A stretch of 5,998 nt of DNA, taken from the NCBI GenBank assembly GCA_003158505.1, contig PMJK01000064.1, positions 1 through 5,998 of the forward strand, written 5' to 3'. This stretch comes from Holophagaceae bacterium (GTDB lineage: Bacteria; Acidobacteriota; Holophagae; Holophagales; Holophagaceae). Numbering within the stretch: position 1 is the first letter of the stretch; each line of letters starts with the position of its first letter. The notes beneath the pieces were generated by a model. It was not told the origin of the DNA. It searched no databases and worked only from the letters and a program-made list of their open reading frames with translations. This document shows positions 1-5,476 of the stretch, one piece after another. The position numbers and the translations under genes are program-made.

Positions 1-37
1 CTGCACAACAAGGCAAACCTTCCTTTGAAAGGATAAG

Positions 38-1744
38 ATGTCATCTTCCCCTCGCATTGTGATTGTTGGTGGTGTCGCAGGCGGTGCCAGCGCGGCTGCA
101 CGCGCCAGAAGGCTTTCCGAAAACGCAAGCATCGTGGTTTTCGAACGCGGCCCATACGTTTCCTTCGCGAACTGCGGATTGCCGTATCACATCGGTGGAG
201 TCATCACAGACCGTTCACGCCTATTACTCCAGACTCCCGCGAGCTTAAAGGCGCGTTTCGAGATTGACGTGCGAGTGAACACCGAGGTGATCTCCATCGA
301 TGTGGCCTCCCAGCATGTCGTGGCCCGAAATCTCATGACTGGCCAGGAACTCCGAGAGCCCTATGACGCACTAATCTTGAGCCCAGGCGCAGACGCGATC
401 AGACTCGCCGTCCCTGGTGTCCAGCACGAGCGAGTCTTCACCCTCCGGAATATGGGCGACATGGATGCCATCCTGGCGACGGTATCGAAGGATGGCATTG
501 GCCGTGCTCTTTTGGTTGGTGCTGGCTACATCGGACTGGAACTGGCAGAACAGCTGCACCACCGAGGACTGGAAGTAGCCCTGGTCGAACGCCTCCCCCA
601 TGTCCTGGGAGTGGCGGATACGGAGATGACCTTCCCGCTGCATGAGGAGTTGAGGCGTCAGGGTGTGGATTTGCGCCTGGGTCGAGCCGTGTCAGCCTTC
701 GAAAAGGAAGGCGAAGGGTTGGTAGCCACGTTGGATAACGGAGACAGAATCCCGTGCGACCTGGTGGTCATGAGTGTGGGTGTGAAGCCTGAAACCCGCC
801 TAGCGAGGGAAGCGGGTCTCGCCATCGGGTCTACCGGCGGCATCCTGGTCGATGACCAGATGCGCACGAGCCTTCCCGGCATTTATGCGGTGGGGGATGC
901 GGTGGAAGTCCGCGAGTTCGTGAGCGGAGATCCCGCGCTCATCCCATTGGCAGGCCCCGCCAACCGCCAGGGACGCATTGTGGCGGAAGTGATTTTGGGC
1001 AGGGATAGCCGATACAAGGCCACCCAGGGCACGTCCATCTGCAAGGTCTTCGATCTCAGCTTCGCCATGACAGGCCTTTCCGAGACCGCGATCCAGCGGA
1101 AGGGTATGAGATATAAGCGCATCTACGTCTATCCTCCCGATCACGCCACCTACTATCCCGGAGCCCATCCCATCACCTTGAAGCTTCTCTTCGACCCGGA
1201 AGATGGACGCATCCTGGGGGCCCAGGCCGTCGGTGTGGCTGGTGTCGATAAGCGGATCGACGTGATCGCGGTGGCACAGCGGGCAGGCCTAACTGTCTTC
1301 GACCTGGAGGATCTTGAGCTTTGCTACGCCCCGCCCTACGGTAGTGCCAAGGACCCTGTGAACATGGCAGGGTTCGTGGCCTCCAACGTGTGTCGGGAGG
1401 ATGTGGACCTCTGGGAGCCCGAGGACCTGGCGAACCTCGATGACAGCCAGGTGATGATGGATGTCCGAACTCTCCAGGAACATGCCCAGGGCTCCATCCC
1501 AGGATCCACCTGCATTCCGGTGGACGAGTTGCGGGGCCAGTTACCAGCCATCCCCAGGGACAAGGAACTGCTGGTGTACTGCCAAGTGGGCCTCCGGGGC
1601 TATATTGCCGCACGCATGCTGACTCAGCATGGGTTCCATGTGCGCAACCTATCGGGAGGCTACCGTCGCTATGCCATGTGGAAAGGGACCCATACGGTGC
1701 CACTTGCCTGCGAAGCCGCCATGCAAAGCGAAGATGGTAAATAG
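38..1744 (+). CDS. CoA-disulfide reductase-like FAD/NAD(P)H oxidoreductase with C-terminal rhodanese domain
   Basis: This 568-aa cytoplasmic flavoprotein is predicted to reduce CoA disulfide, CoA persulfide or polysulfide with NAD(P)H. Seen: an N-terminal FAD-binding fold (VGGVAGG, residues 10-16); the single catalytic cysteine of this family at C46 in SFANCGLPYHIGG; the NAD(P)H-binding GAGYIGLE at 161-168; and the second FAD motif GIYAVGDA at 281-288 with D287. A dimerisation domain follows, containing the family signature YAPPYGSAKDPVNMAG. The C-terminal ~100 residues form a rhodanese domain with active-site loop CQVGLRG starting at C515, so both active cysteines are intact. The length matches known CoADR-rhodanese fusions such as Shewanella Npsr. 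The start is supported by AAAGGA just upstream and by the FAD motif lying directly at the N-terminus. It probably leads an operon with the thioesterase and YeiH genes. Substrate (CoA-SS-CoA, CoA persulfide or polysulfide) cannot be told from sequence. Confidence 0.93.
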   Translation: MSSSPRIVIVGGVAGGASAAARARRLSENASIVVFERGPYVSFANCGLPYHIGGVITDRSRLLLQTPASLKARFEIDVRVNTEVISIDVASQHVVARNLMTGQELREPYDALILSPGADAIRLAVPGVQHERVFTLRNMGDMDAILATVSKDGIGRALLVGAGYIGLELAEQLHHRGLEVALVERLPHVLGVADTEMTFPLHEELRRQGVDLRLGRAVSAFEKEGEGLVATLDNGDRIPCDLVVMSVGVKPETRLAREAGLAIGSTGGILVDDQMRTSLPGIYAVGDAVEVREFVSGDPALIPLAGPANRQGRIVAEVILGRDSRYKATQGTSICKVFDLSFAMTGLSETAIQRKGMRYKRIYVYPPDHATYYPGAHPITLKLLFDPEDGRILGAQAVGVAGVDKRIDVIAVAQRAGLTVFDLEDLELCYAPPYGSAKDPVNMAGFVASNVCREDVDLWEPEDLANLDDSQVMMDVRTLQEHAQGSIPGSTCIPVDELRGQLPAIPRDKELLVYCQVGLRGYIAARMLTQHGFHVRNLSGGYRRYAMWKGTHTVPLACEAAMQSEDGK

Positions 1745-1789
1745 GAAACCTGAGACAAAGAGCCACCCCTTCTTTCGATTTGACCCCAC

Positions 1790-1794
1790 GGAGG
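1790..1794 (+). promoter_or_regulatory. Ribosome-binding site GGAGG for the thioesterase gene
   Basis: A perfect GGAGG lies 4 nt before the ATG at 1799. It fixes that start and indicates efficient independent translation within the operon. Confidence 0.7.
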
Positions 1795-1798
1795 TTCC

Positions 1799-2272
1799 AT
1801 GACCACCAAGGCTTTCCAGGATTACTACCCGGAGAACGTCTCCCATTGCTACGGGTGTGGCCGTTTGAATGAACGGGGACTGAGGATCCGAACCTACTGG
1901 GAAGGGGAGGAATCGGTCACGCGCTTCCGCCCGCGTCCCGAACACACAGCCATTCCTGGATACGTGTATGGAGGGCTGCTGGCATCCCTGGTCGATTGCC
2001 ACGGCACGGGAACCGCAGCCGCGGCCATGTACCAGAAGGACGGGCGGTCCATGGACAGCCTGCCCGCCTACCGCTTTGTTACGGCCTCCCTGCATGTGGA
2101 TTATCTGGCTCCCACCCCGTTGGACACCGAACTGGAGATCCGCGGCCGGGTGAAGGAGATCAAGGGCAGACGGGTGGTGGTCGAAGCTACGGTGTCCGCC
2201 AACGGCAAGATCACGGTCCGTGGGGAGGTTGTTGCAGTCCAAATGCCTGAGAGTTTTTCCGCAGGCTCCTGA
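1799..2272 (+). CDS. PaaI-like hotdog-fold thioesterase
   Basis: This 157-aa protein is predicted to be a small cytoplasmic acyl-CoA thioesterase of the hotdog superfamily. Seen: an N-terminal HCYGCGRLNERGL segment (residues 16-28), resembling the CFGCG-x-N-x-x-GL lead-in of many PaaI-type proteins; the central-helix region YGGLLASLVDCHG (57-69) with the conserved GG pair and D66 at the usual catalytic acidic position; and alternating beta strands (SLHVDYLAPTPLDTELEI and later), including the L-x-V-x-Y-L-x-P-T-P strand typical of the fold. The length is normal. The gene sits between a CoA-disulfide reductase and a sulfur-type transporter, 54 nt after the former and 7 nt before the latter, so it is likely co-transcribed. 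Its substrate is unknown. Whether it hydrolyses an acyl-CoA or only binds a CoA derivative linked to its neighbour's chemistry is inference. Confidence 0.85.
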   Translation: MTTKAFQDYYPENVSHCYGCGRLNERGLRIRTYWEGEESVTRFRPRPEHTAIPGYVYGGLLASLVDCHGTGTAAAAMYQKDGRSMDSLPAYRFVTASLHVDYLAPTPLDTELEIRGRVKEIKGRRVVVEATVSANGKITVRGEVVAVQMPESFSAGS

Positions 2273-2279
2273 AGGCGCG

Positions 2280-3257
2280 ATGACCACTTTCCACCCGGAA
2301 GCCATGAGATACGCATCGACAACTCTTCTCATACTTGGCGCGGGGTTTGCTCTGGCCCCTATCACCCCTGCCGCTGCCGCCTTGGTGGGCGGGGCGCTAA
2401 TCGCGCTGACAGTAGGCAACCCATGGCAGAGTAGGACTCGCACCTGGACACACCAGCTCCTGCCGCTCGCCGTGGTGGGTCTGGGCGCGGACATGAACCT
2501 CCGCGCGGTGGCGAAGGCGGGGCTGCACGGCCTTGGCTATACCGCGATCAGTATCCTGCTGGTGCTGGCCCTGGGATGGTGGCTGGCTCGTCTCATGAAG
2601 GTTGAGCGTGATGCAGGCGTGCTGATCTCCGTGGGCACAGCCATATGTGGGGGCAGTGCCATCGCCGCCGTGGCGCCGGTGCTCCGTGCCAAGGAACATG
2701 AGATCTCCATTGCCTTGGCAACTGTATTCCTCCTTAACGCTGTCGCCTTGGTGATCTTCCCGCCCATCGGCCATGCGGCAGGCCTGGGCCAGGAAGCCTT
2801 TGGCCTCTGGTCGGCCCTGGCCATCCACGACACCAGCTCGGTGGTGGGCGCCGGCCTCGCCTACGGACCGCGGGCCCTGGAAGTGGCCACGACCGTAAAG
2901 TTGGCTCGGGCCCTATGGATCGTGCCGCTCACTCTGGGCATTGGCTGGCTCGTGGCACGTCGAAACGAAGCCTCTGGCGATGATCCGCCAGTGAAGAAAC
3001 CCTGGTTCATAGCAGGTTTCCTGGTGATGGCTGCCTTGGTCACCTTCGTTCCCGAATTACATGCGCCAGGCCACCTGGTCGCCGCCATTGCCCGCCGCGT
3101 GCTGGTGCTCACTTTGTTCCTGATCGGCGCGGGACTCAGCCGGGAGGCACTGCGAAGCGTAGGCCTGCGCCCTTTCATGCAGGGCTTGGTTCTATGGCTG
3201 CTGGTGGGCTCGATGGGGTTGGCTGCCGTCAAGCTGGGAATGCTGACTACGGGATAG
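2280..3257 (+). CDS. YeiH/UPF0324 family integral membrane protein (putative sulfate exporter family)
   Basis: This 325-aa polytopic inner-membrane protein belongs to UPF0324 (YeiH), which annotation pipelines name putative sulfate exporter; transport has little direct proof. Seen: about ten hydrophobic segments along the whole length, and the two family signatures GTAICGGSAIAA (residues 119-130) and AIHDTSSVVGAG (181-191), which lie in half-helix-like stretches as in bile-acid/anion transporter-type folds. A short cytoplasmic-looking charged loop lies near residues 230-245 (RRNEASGDDPPVKK). The ATG at 2280 is chosen over an upstream in-frame GTG at 2220, because the latter lies inside the thioesterase gene and adds 20 non-hydrophobic residues. 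GAAGG precedes the ATG by 4 nt and overlaps the thioesterase stop, so translation is probably coupled. An ATG at 2304 is a weaker alternative. The gene closes the sulfur-type operon. Confidence 0.92.
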   Translation: MTTFHPEAMRYASTTLLILGAGFALAPITPAAAALVGGALIALTVGNPWQSRTRTWTHQLLPLAVVGLGADMNLRAVAKAGLHGLGYTAISILLVLALGWWLARLMKVERDAGVLISVGTAICGGSAIAAVAPVLRAKEHEISIALATVFLLNAVALVIFPPIGHAAGLGQEAFGLWSALAIHDTSSVVGAGLAYGPRALEVATTVKLARALWIVPLTLGIGWLVARRNEASGDDPPVKKPWFIAGFLVMAALVTFVPELHAPGHLVAAIARRVLVLTLFLIGAGLSREALRSVGLRPFMQGLVLWLLVGSMGLAAVKLGMLTTG

Positions 3258-3365
3258 GCGGGATCACTGAGGCCGAATGTTTTTTCACTTCACCAGAATC
3301 CTTTTGGTTTCCTCCGGACTCTTACTTGATAAGGCGGCCGGTGTCGTCCCTATATTGGAGCTCTC
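3258..3365 (+). promoter_or_regulatory. Intergenic gap, possible promoter for the DUF2892/sigma operon
   Basis: This 108-nt gap has a run of six T (3281-3286) after the yeiH-like gene, but no clear stem before it, so a terminator is not supported. A TTGATA at 3326-3331 and a TATATT at 3351-3356 resemble -35 and -10 boxes, but the 19-nt spacing is long. The -10 box would also sit directly against the ribosome-binding GGAG (3357-3360), giving an almost leaderless transcript. The gap is therefore only a candidate; an ECF-type self-recognised promoter is equally possible and I could not define one. Confidence 0.25.
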
Positions 3366-3572
3366 ATGGCTAACCTGCTTCCTACCAACGAACACCCAGT
3401 CGAGCGCGTGCTTCGCGTGATCCTGGGCCTCGGCGTACTGTCCCTCGCCTTCGTGGGCCCCAAGACACCCTGGGGTTACCTGGGCATTGTGCCGTTGGCG
3501 ACCGGATTGCTGGGAACTTGCCCAATGTATACCTTGTTTGGATGGAGCACTTGTTCTGTGAAGGCTCATTGA
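3366..3572 (+). CDS. DUF2892 (YgaP-like transmembrane domain) small membrane protein
   Basis: This 68-aa inner-membrane protein matches the DUF2892 pattern. Seen: a short polar N-terminus with N8, then V-E-R-V-L-R-V-I-L-G-L-G (12-23) opening the first membrane helix; a turn at GPKTPWGYLG (31-40); and a second helix ending in PLATGLLGTCPMYTLFGWSTC (43-63). The family's two conserved cysteines, C52 and C63, are present. The domain forms the membrane anchor of YgaP, where it is fused to a rhodanese; here it stands alone. GGAG lies 5 nt before the ATG. The TGA stop overlaps the likely TTG start of the sigma-factor gene, so this gene leads a regulator operon. A role in sulfane-sulfur handling at the membrane is inferred from YgaP and from the nearby rhodanese fusion; the stand-alone protein has no assigned function. 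Confidence 0.88.
   Translation: MANLLPTNEHPVERVLRVILGLGVLSLAFVGPKTPWGYLGIVPLATGLLGTCPMYTLFGWSTCSVKAH
3560..3564 (+). promoter_or_regulatory. Ribosome-binding site GAAGG deciding the sigma-factor start
   Basis: GAAGG lies inside the last codons of the DUF2892 gene, 4 nt before TTG at 3569. No comparable site precedes the ATG at 3542 or the TTG at 3518, which favours the 3569 start. Confidence 0.45.
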
Positions 3573-4120
3573 CTGGCGATCCTGATCTGCTTTCCCAGGC
3601 GGCCTCTGGGGATGCAAAGGCTTTCAATGCCTTCGTCATCCGCCACCGAGAGGCCGTCTGGCGATTTGCACGCTCCCTGACCCGTGATGCGAGTGCCGCT
3701 GAAGATGCGCTGCAGGAGACCTTCCTCTCAGCTTGGAGAAGCTCGGGGTCCTTCCGGGGGGAGGGCCCGGCTCTGGGCTGGCTATTGTCCATCGCCCGGC
3801 ACGCCGTCTACCGTCAGCACCGGGAAAAGGCAGGGGAACCCGAACGGATGGTGTCTCTGACAGAACTGGGAGAAGCCGCAGGATGGGGGGCCGACCCAGA
3901 TCCCTTGGAAACATTGACGACCTACGACGAGGTGCATCGGGCCCTTGATCGAATGCCAGTGGAGGACCGGGAACTCCTGCTGCTTCGTGAAGTTGAAGGC
4001 CTTTCCAACGAGGCATGCGCCTGCCTTCTAGGCATCGGTCTACCTGCCCTCAAGAGTCGCCTTCATCGGGCGCGTTTGCGGTTCGTTTCAAGCTTTCGGG
4101 GAGAACGCCATGGCCATTGA
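3569..4120 (+). CDS. ECF-family RNA polymerase sigma factor
   Basis: This 183-aa protein redirects RNA polymerase to stress promoters. Seen: a sigma-2 domain starting DPDLLSQAASGDAKAFNAFVIRHR, with the core-binding helix EDALQETFLSAWR (residues 45-57) and the -10-recognition helix GWLLSIARHAVYRQHR (70-85); a variable linker; then sigma-4 (about 121-172) with LDRMPVEDRELLLLREVEGLSNEEA-like order and the helix-turn-helix ending ALKSRLHRARLRF. The length is typical and there is no extra C-terminal domain. The start is a judgement: TTG 3569 overlaps the DUF2892 stop as TTGA, follows GAAGG, and gives a normal ECF N-terminus. ATG 3542 would add nine residues without a ribosome-binding site. The 3' end overlaps the anti-sigma gene by 11 nt, implying translational coupling and balanced stoichiometry. 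The exact ECF group cannot be assigned from sequence alone. Confidence 0.92.
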   Translation: MTGDPDLLSQAASGDAKAFNAFVIRHREAVWRFARSLTRDASAAEDALQETFLSAWRSSGSFRGEGPALGWLLSIARHAVYRQHREKAGEPERMVSLTELGEAAGWGADPDPLETLTTYDEVHRALDRMPVEDRELLLLREVEGLSNEACACLLGIGLPALKSRLHRARLRFVSSFRGERHGH

Positions 4121-4373
4121 ACGGGAAATTGCCGGAATGCGTTGTGGCGAGGTTCTGGCGGAGCTGTCGGACTATCTCGATGGTGATTTGACGAAAGCGC
4201 GTAGCGCTCAGGTCGAAGCTCATCTTCACGGCTGCGATGTCTGTGAACGCTTCGGCAGCGCCTTTGCCTCAGCCATCCAGACTCTGAGGCACAGCGGCCT
4301 CGGCTTTGGTGTAGCTGACTCAACCGTCTTTGAACGCCTACACGCCCGACTGGGGAAAGCCACGCAGGAGTGA
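4110..4373 (+). CDS. Soluble zinc-finger anti-sigma factor (zf-HC2/ZAS type)
   Basis: This 87-aa protein is predicted to bind and silence the ECF sigma factor encoded just upstream. Seen: the anti-sigma zinc-finger pattern with C12 in MRCGEVLAELSDYLDGDL and HLHGCDVC at 38-45, giving H38, C42 and C45 (HX3CX2C) with C12 as the fourth ligand. No membrane helix follows, so unlike many anti-sigmas it is cytoplasmic; the tail (about 50-87) is a short amphipathic stretch. GGGGAGA lies shortly before the ATG, and the gene overlaps the sigma stop by 11 nt. Family knowledge: soluble HX3CX2C factors such as RsrA lose zinc and release sigma on thiol oxidation, whereas others are not redox-responsive. A redox or persulfide role here is therefore only suggested by the sulfur-type neighbours. 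Confidence 0.88.
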   Translation: MAIEREIAGMRCGEVLAELSDYLDGDLTKARSAQVEAHLHGCDVCERFGSAFASAIQTLRHSGLGFGVADSTVFERLHARLGKATQE

Positions 4374-4626
4374 GCTCCAGTATGGAATGGAGTCCTGGAT
4401 TGAAAGAAAATGCTGGGGTTCGCAGCCGACCATAGCGAACGCTGGCGGCACGCGATTCCGGACGGGGTTTGGCCACTTAGAGCGCAGGTTCGGCTCTGCT
4501 GACAGCCGATTGGAGCCTTCTCACAAGGAATAATTCCCACCCGGAAGAGGATTCTTTCCACTTTACATCGGACCCATTATTGAAAAGAAACAATTTATGG
4601 ATTGGCTTCTTACTTGCCTAAAGATC

Positions 4627-4649
4627 GTGCCTGAGGAGATCTCAGGCAC
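4627..4649. repeat. Perfect 9-bp inverted repeat (stem-loop)
   Basis: The arms GTGCCTGAG (4627-4635) and CTCAGGCAC (4641-4649) pair perfectly across a 5-nt loop, GAGAT. No T-run follows on either strand, so it is not a standard intrinsic terminator. The inner GAGATCTC is itself a palindrome. It could be an RNA hairpin in a leader or small RNA, or a protein-binding dyad. Confidence 0.6.
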
Positions 4650-4890
4650 CTTCTGGGGGCAAGGAGATTCTTGGATTGCGCCCAATTCAGGTGGTTCACT
4701 GAAAGGAGTTCCACTATGGCTAAGGGATGTCGGTGGCTTCACTTTGAGGCCCGTCATATTTCATTCTGATTGGAAGCGTGGGAATTTCAGGAAAGTTACA
4801 TTTTTTAACTAAGGATTTAATGGACTTTAGACAATGGCCCAAAGAGTGCGCGACTCAATGGTAAAGCAAGCCCTCTTTCATGCTCGCCCC

Positions 4891-4896
4891 AAGGAG
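4891..4896 (+). promoter_or_regulatory. Ribosome-binding site AAGGAG for the csbD-like gene
   Basis: AAGGAG lies 9 nt before ATG 4906. It rejects the longer in-frame start at ATG 4834, which lacks such a site and would add 24 residues unlike the CsbD family. Confidence 0.75.
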
Positions 4897-4905
4897 ATCG
4901 CCGTC

Positions 4906-5085
4906 ATGAAATCAAGCACGAAGGACCGGGTCCCAGGGAAAATCCATGAGTTCAAGGGCAAGGTCAAGGAGGCCGCCGGGAAAGTGACCGACAACCCACG
5001 CCTCGAGTCCGAAGGAGCCGCTAAAAAAATCAACGGAAGCATTCAGAAGAAGGTCGGCGAAGTGGAAAAGGTTATGGGCAAGTAG
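4906..5085 (+). CDS. CsbD family stress-response protein
   Basis: This 59-aa soluble protein is recognisable by the CsbD pattern: KDRVPGKIHEFKGKVKEAAGKVTDNPRLESEG, then AAKKINGSIQKKVGEVEKVMGK, i.e. two K-x-x-G/G-K-x-K-E-A-x-G-K repeats around an N-P-x-L-E-x-E-G turn. It has 15 Lys/Arg against 8 Asp/Glu, lacks cysteine, and is the usual length for the family. CsbD-like proteins are abundant under general stress (sigma-B in Bacillus, YjbJ in E. coli); their molecular function is not established. The next gene starts 6 nt after the stop, so the two are likely co-transcribed. Whether the ECF sigma factor 800 nt upstream controls this gene is unknown. Confidence 0.9.
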   Translation: MKSSTKDRVPGKIHEFKGKVKEAAGKVTDNPRLESEGAAKKINGSIQKKVGEVEKVMGK

Positions 5086-5091
5086 GTCGCC

Positions 5092-5349
5092 ATGGCGTCA
5101 AAAAGCACAATGAGAAATGACGGCTTGAACCTGACTCAAGAGGAGTCGGAATCCCTTGGGGTGGCGTTTCCGGAGGAACCGACCCCGGTATCGCTAGACA
5201 TGCGAGAGCATCCCCTTCATGAGCAGATTGGTCGGTCTCTGACCGAAGATGACGTGACCGAAACCCTGACCGGCGAAGTGATTCCAGAAAGCCGCGAGGA
5301 TGTGGAGGATCTCTTCGCTGACTTGCAAGAGGAAGAGGCGAACAAGTAG
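5092..5349 (+). CDS. Small acidic protein of unknown function
   Basis: I do not recognise this 85-aa protein. It is strongly acidic (23 Asp/Glu against 6 Lys/Arg), has no cysteine, no signal peptide and no membrane segment, and ends in the charged helical stretch ESREDVEDLFADLQEEEANK. The middle (LTQEESESLGVAFPEEPTPVSLDM) is proline- and acid-rich and probably disordered. ATG 5092 is preferred over ATG 5110 because AGTAGGT, overlapping the csbD stop, lies at normal distance. The 6-nt gap after the csbD-like gene suggests one transcript and possibly linked function. A small stress-induced or binding-partner protein is conceivable; no function is assigned. Confidence 0.72.
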   Translation: MASKSTMRNDGLNLTQEESESLGVAFPEEPTPVSLDMREHPLHEQIGRSLTEDDVTETLTGEVIPESREDVEDLFADLQEEEANK

Positions 5350-5380
5350 GTGGACTAGGGTCCCGATCTGTCCACTTCTT
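5350..5380 (+). terminator. Weak terminator-like hairpin after the csbD unit
   Basis: GTGGAC (5350-5355) and GTCCAC (5370-5375) pair directly behind the TAG stop, with a 14-nt loop that contains its own short GGGTCCC dyad. TTCTT follows. The stem is short and the T-tract interrupted, so termination would be weak. Confidence 0.3.
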
Positions 5381-5476
5381 CGATTGGATGCGTCGCCTCT
5401 GGGAAATGTCGCCACTCACGCGCGGGAATGTCGAGCCCAAGGAAACCGGGGTTTGGCACTGAATTGAGGAGATCTC

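Larger units (their letters stand above)
4374..4905 (+). other. 532-nt stretch without a convincing gene
   Basis: No ORF here has family-like composition together with a supported start. Open frames at 4330-4533 (overlapping the anti-sigma gene) and 4597-4812 have no recognisable motifs and poor ribosome-binding sites. Base composition becomes visibly more AT-rich from about 4530 to 4880. The stretch contains a perfect stem-loop (4627-4649), two Shine-Dalgarno-like sites feeding a 17- to 32-codon ORF (ending 4769), and a 14-codon ORF (4820-4864). It presumably includes the promoter and leader of the csbD-like gene. I could not identify a convincing -35/-10 pair; TTTAAT at 4816-4821 resembles a -10 box but lacks a partner. 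Confidence 0.5.

Noticed and set aside
1..36. Possible 3' end of an upstream gene (frame 1, ending TAA 34-36)
   Set aside because: Only eleven codons are visible, with no motif; it could be the tail of a gene ending just before the reductase, but it cannot be supported.
1173..1766. - strand ORF of 197 codons opposite the reductase C-terminus
   Set aside because: It is antisense to conserved dimerisation and rhodanese domains, and the protein is Pro/Arg-rich and motif-free.
1649..2494. Long - strand ORF (281 codons) antisense to the reductase end, thioesterase and transporter start
   Set aside because: Its translation has no recognisable motif, and it lies opposite three well-supported genes; it is a high-GC shadow frame.
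3258..3300. Intrinsic terminator after the YeiH-like gene, suggested by TTTTTT at 3281-3286
   Set aside because: No stem of useful length precedes the T-run.
4330..4533. + strand ORF of 67 codons overlapping the anti-sigma end
   Set aside because: It has no ribosome-binding site or recognisable feature and overlaps a real gene by 44 nt.
4597..4812. + strand ORF of 71 codons in the gene-poor stretch
   Set aside because: Only a weak GAAAAG site precedes it, it contains the perfect stem-loop, and the protein shows no family pattern; not excluded, but not supported.
4834..4905. N-terminal extension of the csbD-like gene to ATG 4834
   Set aside because: It has no ribosome-binding site, while ATG 4906 has AAGGAG and gives the normal CsbD length.
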